Source of the DNA: an uncultured Phycisphaerales bacterium
GTDB taxonomy: Bacteria > Planctomycetota > Phycisphaerae > Sedimentisphaerales > Anaerobacaceae
DNA: 12,148 nt
Direction: 5' to 3'
Assembly (NCBI GenBank): GCA_937868145.1
Contig: CALMMH010000213.1
Location: 1 to 12,148, forward strand
The notes beneath the pieces are model-generated. The model saw only the letters and a list, made by a program, of their open reading frames with translations, did not search any database and had not been told where the DNA came from. Of the stretch, positions 1 to 6,532 are shown in pieces. A program made the translations under genes and the position numbers. Positions within the stretch are counted from its first letter, which is position 1, and the number at the start of each line of letters is the position of its first letter.

Positions 1-23
1 TTCCTTTGACGGGCGACTGCGGG

Positions 24-29
24 TATACT
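24..29 (+). promoter_or_regulatory. possible -10 element upstream of the MarC gene
   Basis: TATACT lies about 63 bp before the MarC start. The same hexamer sits in the much better promoter upstream of the ATPase gene. The -35 position at 17 bp spacing (positions 1-6, TTCCTT) is poor, and the nearby TTGACG at 6-11 is only 12 bp away, too close to pair with it. The window edge cuts the region, so this is only a candidate. Confidence 0.25.
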
Positions 30-92
30 ACACCGCTTACGCCGGGGCCGATGGGGTCTCGGTCAAATACCGTGGATTGAGAGAGTATGTGA

Positions 93-695
93 ATGCCCCT
101 GTTTTTGGACGTTTTTGCCAAGGTGTTCTTCCTTCTGTCGCCGTTCTTTTCGGTATCGATGTTCCTGCTGTTGTCGGGCGACATGGATGCGAAGTCGCGC
201 CGTCATTGCGTGACCCGCACGAGTCTGGCGATTCTGACGATCTGTTTCGCGGTGTACTTCTTCGGGAACGTGATTTTTCACGTCCTGGGCATTACCGTCG
301 AGGCTTTCCAGGTCGGCGCCGGCACGCTGCTGTTCCTCACGGCCATCCAGATGGTCACCGGAAAGCGGAGCGAAATCGCCCAGGATGTGAATGAGGACTT
401 CGCCGTGGTGCCGCTGGCGATTCCCATGATCGCAGGACCCGGCACCATCGGCACCCTCATGGTCCTGGGCATGGAGATCGCCAGCACGCGAGAGAGGATC
501 ATAGCCGGCTCGGCGGTGCTCTTGGCCGTTGTGATGATCTCGCTGTTTCTATTTCTGGCTGTGCCGATTGCGAAACTGCTGGGTCAGAAGGGCCTCCAGA
601 TGATGATGAAACTCACCGGGCTGATCCTGACGGCCCTTGCCGCGCAGATCATCTTCACGGGCATCCGAGGATTCGTGAATGACATCCGCCTGTGA
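93..695 (+). CDS. MarC family integral membrane protein
   Basis: This encodes a 200-residue, very hydrophobic protein of the MarC/UPF0056 family, which has six predicted membrane helices and no firmly established substrate. The original link to multiple antibiotic resistance was not upheld. Helices are at roughly residues 7-28, 43-65, 71-88, 105-128, 137-159 and 171-191. The family signature PLAIPMIAGPGTI is at 107-119, and the C-terminal helix carries the usual small-residue pattern (LTGLILTALAAQ). Length is typical. The N-terminal loop, normally close to DPxGxxPxF, reads SPFFSVSMF here, so this is a divergent branch. The ATG at 93 is chosen because purine-rich GAGAG at 81-85 lies 7 bp upstream. 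An in-frame ATG at 87 is followed at once by TGA and cannot serve. The family call is firm, the function unknown. Confidence 0.9.
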   Translation: MPLFLDVFAKVFFLLSPFFSVSMFLLLSGDMDAKSRRHCVTRTSLAILTICFAVYFFGNVIFHVLGITVEAFQVGAGTLLFLTAIQMVTGKRSEIAQDVNEDFAVVPLAIPMIAGPGTIGTLMVLGMEIASTRERIIAGSAVLLAVVMISLFLFLAVPIAKLLGQKGLQMMMKLTGLILTALAAQIIFTGIRGFVNDIRL

Positions 696-711
696 GAAGG
701 AAAACCCGGAC

Positions 712-740
712 TTGTCGGGAGGGTGGTCCGGCTCTATACT
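712..740 (+). promoter_or_regulatory. sigma70-type promoter for the P-type ATPase gene
   Basis: TTGTCG (712-717) and TATACT (735-740) are separated by exactly 17 bp, the optimal housekeeping-sigma spacing. Transcription would start near 747 and give a leader of about 45 nt before the ATPase start at 792. The promoter lies in the short gap after MarC, so the pump gene is probably its own transcription unit rather than only a readthrough product. Confidence 0.65.
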
Positions 741-761
741 CCCCCAATCGGTTAGGAAAAG

Positions 762-782
762 ATGACTGAGCATCCAGTCTGA
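762..782 (+). promoter_or_regulatory. six-codon leader reading frame (MTEHPV) before the ATPase
   Basis: Within the predicted leader, ATG at 762 opens a reading frame of six codons that ends in TGA at 780-782. AGGA at 754-757 lies 4 nt before it. The stop overlaps the Shine-Dalgarno GAGGA (781-785) of the ATPase gene, and the frame is the same as that of the ATPase. A ribosome ending here would sit on the pump's start region, so translational coupling is possible. Coding for a functional peptide is not claimed. Confidence 0.25.
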
Positions 783-791
783 GGATATAAG

Positions 792-3509
792 ATGGTTGAG
801 CAGCAATCAGATACCGCATGGCATGCGATGATGGATGACGAAGTGCTACGACGCCTCACGACGTCCCAGGAAGGGCTCGGGACCGCCGTCGCACAGGAGC
901 GGTTTTCGCAGGTTGGCCCGAACGCTCTGGAGGCGGGCGAAGGCGTCCATCCGGCGATCCTGTTGATTCGGCAAGTGCACAATCCCTTGATCTACCTGCT
1001 GATCGGCGCCGCGGGGGTGTCTCTGCTCGGCGGGCATTACGCCGACGCGGGAGTGATCGCCGGCGTGGTGGTCCTCAACTCCGTGCTCGGATTCTTCCAG
1101 GAGTGGCGTGCGGAAGGGGCCCTGGCGGCTCTGCGGAAGATGAGCGCGCCGCAGGCCAAAGTCCTGCGGGACGGCCAGGTCCGGCGGATCGAGGCCGCGG
1201 AGGTGGTACCCGGCGACGTGCTCGTGCTGGAGACCGGCGATCGTGTGGCGGCCGATGCCTGCGTGCTGTCCGGCGAGGATCTCCACGTCGATGAGTCGGC
1301 CCTCACGGGCGAGTCGCAAGCGGTAGCCAAGGCTCCGGGACACGTGGAAGAATCCACGCCGGTAGCCGACCGGCACAACCTGGTCTGGATGTCCACCGGC
1401 ATCACGGGCGGTCGCGGCAGGGCGGTTGTCGTCGAGACCGGCATGCGGACCCAGATCGGGAGAATCGCGCACCAGGTCCGAAGCACGCAGCGGGAAGAAA
1501 CGCCCTTGCAGAAACGGATGTCCCGACTGGGGGCCATTCTCGGTTTCGGCGGCGTCGCCATGGCTTTGGTGGTGTTCGGCCTGGGCGTGCTCCGCGGATA
1601 CAAGGTCGGCGAAATGTTCCTGTTCTCAGTGGCGGTGGCGGTTTCGGCCATTCCCGAAGGATTGCCCGCAGTGATCAGCGTGGTGCTGGCATTGGGCGTG
1701 CAGCGGATGGCCAAACGACACGCGATCATCCGGCGGCTCCCGGCGGTGGAGACGCTCGGCTCGACCACCGTCATCTGTTCCGACAAGACCGGGACGATCA
1801 CGGAGAACCAGATGACCGTTCGGAGGATCTGGGCAGGGGGCCGCACCTTCGAAGTGACCGGAGAGGGATACGATCCCGAGGGACAAATCAAGAACGGCGA
1901 CTCCGACCTGTCCTCCGAGTCGCTCCAGCGACTGCTCAGGATCGGGGCGGTGGCGAGCAACGCCAGACTCCGACAGGTGGACGGCCGATGGCAGACGGAC
2001 GGCAACCCGAGCGAGGGCGGTCTGTTTGTCGTGGCCAAGAAAGCGGGCCTCGATCCGGACAAGCTGCGAGAGCAGATGCCTCGCGTGACGGAGTTGCCGT
2101 TTTCCAGCGACCGCAAGTACATGGCGACCTTGAATCGCACGCAGGCCGGCGGGCGAGTCCTGTACGTGAAGGGGGCTCCGGACCGGATCCTGCGGTACTG
2201 CTCGCATGTGTTGCTGGACGGCAAGCCGGTCGAATTGACGGAGCAACAGAAGCGACAGATCGAGCAGGCCAATGAAGAAATGGCTTCGCAGGCTTTGCGC
2301 GTGTTGGCGGGGGCCTACCGCGAGTTGTCGTCCGGCGAACAGCTCGAACAAATAAAGCCGGACGATGTGCAGAAGGGCCTGACGTTGGCGGGACTGTGGG
2401 GGATCATCGACCCGCCGCGTGAGGAGAGCGTGCAGGCGGTCGCGGAAGCCAAGGCGGCCGGCATTCGACCGATCATGATCACCGGCGATCACGCAACGAC
2501 GGCTGTGGCCATCGCCCGGCACGTGGGCATCACGGATGGGAACAAGGCGCTGACCGGCGCGGACGTCGACCGGCTCGACAAACCCGAGTTGGCGGATGCG
2601 GCCCTGGCCATCGGAGTGTTCGCCCGGGTGTCGCCTGCCAATAAGCTGAAGATTCTGGAGTCGCTCAAGGAAAAGGGGCACGTCGTCGCCATGACCGGGG
2701 ACGGCGTGAACGACGCTCCGGCCCTGAAGGGGGCCGATATCGGGATTGCGATGGGCCGGGCCGGCACGGAGGTGGCCAAGGAGGCCGCCGACATGGTGCT
2801 GACCGACGACAACTTTGCGACGATCGTCCATGCGGTCGAAGAAGGGCGGGTGATCTACAGCAATCTCCGCCGGGTGATCTTCTTCCTCCTGGCGACCAAT
2901 CTGGGCGAGGTTCTCACGCTCGTCGGCGCTCTGCTCGTCGGGTTGGACCTGCCGCTGACGGCGATCATGGTTCTGTGGGTGAATCTCGTCACCGACGGCG
3001 TCGCCACGATCCCCCTGGGAGTCGAGCCGCTGCACAGTGACGTGCTGAAGATGCCGCCGCGAGATCCCAGGGAATCGGTGCTGGACCGCACGATGCTGCT
3101 GCGCATGGGGATTCTGACCCCGATCATGGCGGTGGGGACGCTGCTCTTGTTCTGGTATGAGATCCGGTCCGGCACGCACATGCACGCCCAATCCATCGCG
3201 TTTACGACCATCTCGGCGTTTCAGTGGTTTCAGGCATTCAACGCCCGGTCCCAGTATCAGTCGGTGTTCACGGTCGGGCTGTTCACGAACCGCTGGCTGC
3301 TGGTGGGGATTGGCGCTGCGGTGGTCTTGCAGGTGCTGGCCATCCACACGCCGGTCGGCCGGACGATCTTCGGAACGAGCCCGTTGTCCTGGCAGGACTG
3401 GGTGTTGATCGTGCTGGTCAGCGGCAGCATCTGGGTCGTCGACGAGGTGTTGAAGAAATTGGGCGTGTACGGAAAGCCTCGTGGTGTTCGGGTTGCACGG
3501 ACGCGATAG
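792..3509 (+). CDS. P2-type cation-transporting ATPase, probably Ca2+ pump
   Basis: This is a full-length (905 residues) P-type ATPase of the SERCA/PMR1-like P2 group, which exports Ca2+ or a related cation across the inner membrane using ATP. Visible in order are an N-terminal cation-ATPase domain, an actuator domain with TGES at 172-175, PEGLP in helix 4 with E289, and the phosphorylation motif DKTGT with D331. The nucleotide-binding domain follows, then TGD in the MITGDH segment and the hinge MTGDGVND at 634-641. About ten membrane helices are expected. The helix 5 and 6 ligands match SERCA: N703 and E706 in NLGE, and N731, T734 and D735 in WVNLVTD. The SERCA helix 8 glutamate is replaced by Q811. 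Helix 4 reads PEGLP and helix 6 NLVTDG, which favours Ca2+ over Na+/K+. GAGGA at 781-785 lies 6 nt before the ATG. Mg2+ or Mn2+ transport remains possible. Confidence 0.92.
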   Translation: MVEQQSDTAWHAMMDDEVLRRLTTSQEGLGTAVAQERFSQVGPNALEAGEGVHPAILLIRQVHNPLIYLLIGAAGVSLLGGHYADAGVIAGVVVLNSVLGFFQEWRAEGALAALRKMSAPQAKVLRDGQVRRIEAAEVVPGDVLVLETGDRVAADACVLSGEDLHVDESALTGESQAVAKAPGHVEESTPVADRHNLVWMSTGITGGRGRAVVVETGMRTQIGRIAHQVRSTQREETPLQKRMSRLGAILGFGGVAMALVVFGLGVLRGYKVGEMFLFSVAVAVSAIPEGLPAVISVVLALGVQRMAKRHAIIRRLPAVETLGSTTVICSDKTGTITENQMTVRRIWAGGRTFEVTGEGYDPEGQIKNGDSDLSSESLQRLLRIGAVASNARLRQVDGRWQTDGNPSEGGLFVVAKKAGLDPDKLREQMPRVTELPFSSDRKYMATLNRTQAGGRVLYVKGAPDRILRYCSHVLLDGKPVELTEQQKRQIEQANEEMASQALRVLAGAYRELSSGEQLEQIKPDDVQKGLTLAGLWGIIDPPREESVQAVAEAKAAGIRPIMITGDHATTAVAIARHVGITDGNKALTGADVDRLDKPELADAALAIGVFARVSPANKLKILESLKEKGHVVAMTGDGVNDAPALKGADIGIAMGRAGTEVAKEAADMVLTDDNFATIVHAVEEGRVIYSNLRRVIFFLLATNLGEVLTLVGALLVGLDLPLTAIMVLWVNLVTDGVATIPLGVEPLHSDVLKMPPRDPRESVLDRTMLLRMGILTPIMAVGTLLLFWYEIRSGTHMHAQSIAFTTISAFQWFQAFNARSQYQSVFTVGLFTNRWLLVGIGAAVVLQVLAIHTPVGRTIFGTSPLSWQDWVLIVLVSGSIWVVDEVLKKLGVYGKPRGVRVARTR

Positions 3510-3539
3510 GGATGGGGGACTCCGAGTGGATCTACCCCC

Positions 3540-3575
3540 TGCGGACTCGCGTCAAACGAATGACGCGAGCCTGCA
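3540..3575. terminator. hairpin between convergent genes, likely bidirectional terminator
   Basis: CTCGCGTCA (3546-3554) and TGACGCGAG (3561-3569) form a perfect 9-bp stem around the 6-nt loop AACGAA. With two mismatches the pairing extends to 15 positions on each side (3540-3554 with 3561-3575). It lies in the 80-bp gap between the ends of the ATPase and the minus-strand DRR-repeat gene. No T-run follows on either strand, so it is not a classical intrinsic terminator. It may act with Rho or protect 3' ends. Confidence 0.55.
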
Positions 3576-3589
3576 AGGGATTAGCGTAA

Positions 3590-4054
3590 TCATTCAGAGA
3601 GGGGAGATGCGGCCGGAATGTCGAGGTCCGCATCGAGATCGGCATCGGCATCGGAGCTTGACTTATGGGAGGTCAGCGGCTGAGGCTCAGCCACGCGGCG
3701 GTATCCGAGCGCGATGATGATTTCCAGAACCTCGGTCCAGGTCGGGAAGGGGCGGGCGTTGGCCCGTTTGTACTCGTCGATGGCCATGATGAATTCGAAC
3801 TGTTCGTCGGACATCTGCCCTTCCTCGGCGGCTTTTCGTTCGTCGCTGCGACGTCGCCCGGGACCTCGCTGGCGATCCAGCCCGAGACGTCGATCGACGA
3901 CGCTCTGGCGGCGATCTCCGCCGGTTCGACGGTCGATGAAATTCGGATCGTAGGGATTGCCGCCCAAATTGTGTTTGCGTCTGTCCACGAGATTGGCACG
4001 ACGATCGCTCACCTCGCGTCGTTCGCAGCTGTTGTCGGCATCGATTTCTGCCAT
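3590..4054 (-). CDS. DRR-repeat protein with LexA-like helical module, function unknown
   Basis: This encodes 154 residues in three parts. Residues 11-72 are strongly basic and carry spaced DRR triplets at 17-19, 24-26, 41-43, 47-49 and 54-56, then DRQ and RRR variants. Residues 81-121 form a compact helical module with the pattern DEQFEFIMAIDEYK...PFPTWTEVLEII.ALGY. Its spacing resembles the winged-helix N-terminus of LexA (ERQ..VL.FI..Y...NG.PPT..EI...LG), so DNA binding is a possibility, not a finding. Residues 131-154 are an acidic Asp/Ala/Leu tail. There are no membrane segments and no signal peptide. I recall similar TWTEVLE..LGY proteins from planctomycetes but know no function. AGGAAGG (plus-strand positions 4065-4071) lies about 10 nt before the ATG and supports the start. 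The gene follows the DUF2007-like gene on the same strand after 126 bp and may share its transcript. Confidence 0.8.
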   Translation of the reverse strand: MAEIDADNSCERREVSDRRANLVDRRKHNLGGNPYDPNFIDRRTGGDRRQSVVDRRLGLDRQRGPGRRRSDERKAAEEGQMSDEQFEFIMAIDEYKRANARPFPTWTEVLEIIIALGYRRVAEPQPLTSHKSSSDADADLDADLDIPAASPLSE

Positions 4055-4180
4055 GGTGTTACAACCTTCCTAACCCTGTGTACTCTCTGCGATGCACGAT
4101 TGGAGCGTCGTTCCGCCAAACGGTCTTTGTTTCGCGATCGCGGAGAATCATCAGGGCAAAGTATCTGTTGTTCGTTCGGC

Positions 4181-4501
4181 TCAATACTCGTCGTCCATCT
4201 CGTCCCCGCCGAAATCGAGGTCTTCCTCCTCGTCCATCGTGAAATCGCAGAGGTCGTCGTAGGCATCCTGCGATTCGATCACGACGTGGGCCTCGTCCAG
4301 ATAGTCCTCGGGGACCATGATGGCGACGGTCTTGCCGTCCAGGCTGGGGTCCAACTGTTCCTTCACGACGGCGGGAATGTCGTTGAGCCGCAGGAGGGTT
4401 TCGTACTCCCTCGCCTGATCCATGTCATCGAGAAACGCCACGACGACGAGATCCTTGACATTCGTGTTTCCCTTGCCGCTCTTTCTCGAGTGCTTGTTCA
4501 T
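4181..4501 (-). CDS. DUF2007-like small putative signal-transducing protein
   Basis: This is a 106-residue cytoplasmic protein. Residues 18-77 look like the small alpha/beta DUF2007 fold (PF09413, 'putative prokaryotic signal transducing protein'). A hydrophobic strand (DLVVVAFLD) is followed by a helix (MDQAREYETLLRLNDIP), a central strand with VVKEQ, and the close IMVPEDYLDEAHVVIES. The family often acts as a short sensory or scaffold module, but no reaction is known. A basic N-terminus (residues 1-16) and a very acidic tail (residues 87-106, nearly all D/E) flank the domain. GGAGAG lies 5 nt before the ATG. It is the upstream member of a minus-strand pair with the DRR-repeat gene, which also ends in an acidic tail. 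I found no convincing promoter in front of it. The domain assignment is by pattern and moderately sure; the gene itself is solid. Confidence 0.75.
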   Translation of the reverse strand: MNKHSRKSGKGNTNVKDLVVVAFLDDMDQAREYETLLRLNDIPAVVKEQLDPSLDGKTVAIMVPEDYLDEAHVVIESQDAYDDLCDFTMDEEEDLDFGGDEMDDEY

Positions 4502-4842
4502 GTCAACTCTCCGTAATCGGTGGCAGCCTCCTGGCGGCGGCGTTGGACCATAACCTTCTGCGGTCTCACTCGTGCCTCCGTCGGGCCCTCACCTCGTTCT
4601 TCTTTGCTGCTACCGGTCGGTCGATTCGACCCTCACACGGTCGTTCGTCCGCACCATGGATGGCTATCGGCGTCTTGGATACGTGGATTTAGCAGGGGAT
4701 GTCTTTTTTTTGCTCGAATCGAAAGGGACGGTCGAGTTGCGGGATTTCAGGTCATGCTCTCGGTCTATTTCAGGTCGAAACCTACCAACAACCCTGGGGA
4801 ATTCCGGATTGCGCTCTTGTGGAGGGATAGTTTGACTTGGCG

Positions 4843-4870
4843 CTGACGAGCAAGAAGATGTTCCTATAAT
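4843..4870 (+). promoter_or_regulatory. candidate promoter for the glycogen operon (distal)
   Basis: A perfect -10 TATAAT at 4865-4870 is preceded by CTGACG (4843-4848) at 16 bp spacing, a fair -35. The better-looking TTGACT at 4832-4837 is 27 bp away, too far to pair. A start near 4877 would give a leader of about 330 nt before the glycogen synthase start, long enough for RNA-based control. Confidence 0.4.
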
Positions 4871-5021
4871 AGAACGCGAAAGATGCCTGAAAACAACAGG
4901 TGCGGTTTGTTGGGGCCCAGGTCTAGGCCGATAAAAGCTTGGCTTTCAGTATTGCTGTCTGTGTTTTGACCTCAAAAATCACTCGCGGACGACCTGAAGA
5001 TGCCCCACAAGGTGAGTAGGG

Positions 5022-5027
5022 TATAAT
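5022..5027 (+). promoter_or_regulatory. candidate -10 element of a proximal operon promoter
   Basis: A second perfect TATAAT lies 176 bp before the glycogen synthase start. The sequence at 17 bp spacing (GATGCC, 4999-5004) is a weak -35, so an activator or an alternative use of this AT-rich patch would be needed. Transcription would begin near 5034. Confidence 0.3.
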
Positions 5028-5182
5028 GAACTACGTCCTGAAACTTTTTACGCCCGAAAATCAAGATTGTGCCGAACCCTGCCGATACTGTGCATAGCTG
5101 TGGCTGTTGTGTTGCCATGAGCAACGAGTCGCGTTCGCAAAATGGCTGCCCGCCGTAAGGGCCGTGTCACGGAGTTGGAGAA

Positions 5183-5199
5183 CCTCAGTGTGAGTGAGG
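5183..5199 (+). promoter_or_regulatory. small hairpin covering the glycogen synthase ribosome site
   Basis: CCTCA (5183-5187) can pair with TGAGG (5195-5199) around the 7-nt loop GTGTGAG. The right arm contains most of GAGGA (5196-5200), the only Shine-Dalgarno-like sequence before the ATG at 5204. The 5-bp stem is short, so strong repression is not implied, but it could modulate initiation. Confidence 0.25.
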
Positions 5200-5203
5200 A
5201 CAT

Positions 5204-6532
5204 ATGGGACTGATCGATGAGGGAGCACGCATTCGCGTGTTCATGCTGGGTTGGGAGTTTCCGCCGTTTATCAGCGGCGGACTCGGCACGGCGTGCTACG
5301 GTCTGACGAAGGCGTTGGATCAACTCGGCGTGAAGGTGACGTTCGTGCTTCCCAAGATGGTGGAGAGTCAGTATGCGACCCACGTCAAATTACTGACGCC
5401 GATAGAAGCGAGGAAACGCACCTCCAGCAAACGAGTCACGCAATCGGAACGGGAGTTGGCCAACGTCAAATTCCGGTCGATCCTGTCGCCTCTCGAGGCC
5501 TACGCAACCCCCCATACATATGATGAGAAAGTGGCGGAGATTCTGCGTCTTCGCCGGGAAAGCACGACGACCACAAACGGATCGTGCGAGGCAGGGGAAG
5601 GCCCCGACTATGCAGGCGATTTGTACCGGGAGGTTCATCGCTATGCCTCCATGGCCATGGAGTTGGCCAAGGGCGAGGAGTTCGACGTGGTCCATGCCCA
5701 CGACTGGATGACGTATCCGGCGGGGATCGGCGTGTCGATGGCCAGCGGCAAGCCGCTCGTCGTGCACATCCATTCGACGGAGTTCGACCGCAGCGGCGAG
5801 CACGTCAATCAGATGGTGTACGACATCGAGCGGGAAGGGATGCAGCGGGCCAGCAAGGTGATCGCCGTGAGCCATTTCACGCGGAGCGTGGTGATCAGTC
5901 GCTACGGGATCCCGGGCGACAAGGTCGAAGTGGTCTACAACGGCGTGGAACGAAACGGCACGTGGTCCACGGCCCCTGTGACGATCCGGCGGGAAGAGAA
6001 GATCGTCCTGTTCCTGGGGCGGATCACGATGCAGAAGGGGCCCGAGTACTTCCTTCAAGCGGCCAAGAAGGTGCTCGACGTGATGGACAACGTCAAATTC
6101 GTCATGGCCGGCTCGGGCGACCTGATGTACCGCTCGATCGAGTTGGCCGCCCAACTGGGCATCGGCCACAAGGTTCTGTTCACCGGTTTTCTGCGGGGCG
6201 ACGACGTCCGTCGGATCTTCCGGATGGCGGACCTGTACGTGATGCCTTCGGTATCCGAGCCGTTCGGCATCGCGCCGCTGGAGGCTCTGGACAACGACGT
6301 GCCGGTGATCATCAGCAAGCAGAGCGGGGTATCCGAAGTCCTCAAGCACGCCCTGAAGGTGGACTTCTGGGACATCAATGAGATGGCGAACAAGATTGCG
6401 GCGGTGCTGAAATACCCGTCGCTGCGGATGACGCTCCGCAATCATGGAAACTTCGAGGTGCGCAAGCTGCGGTGGCGGGACGCCGCACGCAATTGCCTGC
6501 GGGTCTACCAGGAAACACTCGTGCCGGTATAG
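5204..6532 (+). CDS. glycogen synthase-like GT4/GT5 glycosyltransferase
   Basis: This GT-B glycosyltransferase of 442 residues probably adds glucose from a nucleotide sugar to the growing alpha-1,4-glucan. The N-terminal acceptor domain opens with GWEFPPF.SGGLG (residues 16-28), the donor/acceptor glycine loop of glycogen synthases, where bacterial GlgA has KTGGLAD. HAHDW is at 164-168, with H166 in the place of the conserved acceptor-site histidine. The C-terminal GT1-type domain has GRITMQKG at 272-279 (K278 contacts the nucleotide phosphates) and the E-x7-E motif EPFGIAPLE at 352-360. Length is close to that of archaeal-type and GT4 synthases and shorter than many GlgA. No signal peptide is visible. 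The ATG at 5204 has GAGGA only 3 nt upstream, which is short; a later in-frame ATG at 5243 would cut into the conserved start. It is the first gene of the operon. Sugar-donor choice (UDP- or ADP-glucose) cannot be read from the sequence. Confidence 0.88.
   Translation: MGLIDEGARIRVFMLGWEFPPFISGGLGTACYGLTKALDQLGVKVTFVLPKMVESQYATHVKLLTPIEARKRTSSKRVTQSERELANVKFRSILSPLEAYATPHTYDEKVAEILRLRRESTTTTNGSCEAGEGPDYAGDLYREVHRYASMAMELAKGEEFDVVHAHDWMTYPAGIGVSMASGKPLVVHIHSTEFDRSGEHVNQMVYDIEREGMQRASKVIAVSHFTRSVVISRYGIPGDKVEVVYNGVERNGTWSTAPVTIRREEKIVLFLGRITMQKGPEYFLQAAKKVLDVMDNVKFVMAGSGDLMYRSIELAAQLGIGHKVLFTGFLRGDDVRRIFRMADLYVMPSVSEPFGIAPLEALDNDVPVIISKQSGVSEVLKHALKVDFWDINEMANKIAAVLKYPSLRMTLRNHGNFEVRKLRWRDAARNCLRVYQETLVPV

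Larger units (their letters stand above)
4502..5203. other. long divergent intergenic region before the glycogen operon
   Basis: These 702 bp separate the minus-strand DUF2007-like gene from the glycogen synthase gene, and I see no convincing gene here. Open frames on the plus strand (4520-4846 and 4572-4835) are rich in Arg, Ser and Cys without domain-like patterning and have no good ribosome site. The right half is visibly richer in A+T than the flanking genes. It holds two perfect TATAAT hexamers (4865-4870 and 5022-5027), a T8 run at 4704-4711 without a stable stem before it, and several small hairpins (AAAGC-TTG-GCTTT at 4934-4946; GTTGC-CATGA-GCAAC at 5111-5125). It is best read as a control region with a long 5' leader for the operon to its right. 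Confidence 0.6.

Noticed and set aside
780..791. TGA readthrough joining the leader frame to the ATPase
   Set aside because: TGA serves as a normal stop for MarC, the debranching enzyme and the UroD-like gene in this window, and GAGGA plus the ATG at 792 give a good independent start.
1037..3347. Long minus-strand open frames opposite the ATPase (1037-2272 and 1626-3347)
   Set aside because: They lie fully under a P-type ATPase with every catalytic motif intact and read as low-information Arg/His/Ser-rich shadows.
3665..4516. 283-codon plus-strand frame opposite the DRR-repeat and DUF2007-like genes
   Set aside because: It spans two minus-strand genes and the gap between them. The minus-strand products have good ribosome sites and family-like patterns. 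The plus frame looks hydrophobic only because it complements acidic and basic codons.
4704..4711. T8 run as an intrinsic terminator
   Set aside because: No stable GC-rich stem ends directly before it; only a 4-bp TATC/GATA pairing is seen farther upstream.
4520..4846. Plus-strand frames in the 4502-5203 gap (4520-4846 and 4572-4835)
   Set aside because: They overlap each other, lack a Shine-Dalgarno, are rich in Arg, Ser and Cys, and show no domain-like pattern.
4832..4870. TTGACT paired with TATAAT as a consensus promoter
   Set aside because: The two hexamers are 27 bp apart, too far for one sigma70 promoter; CTGACG at 4843-4848 fits the spacing better.
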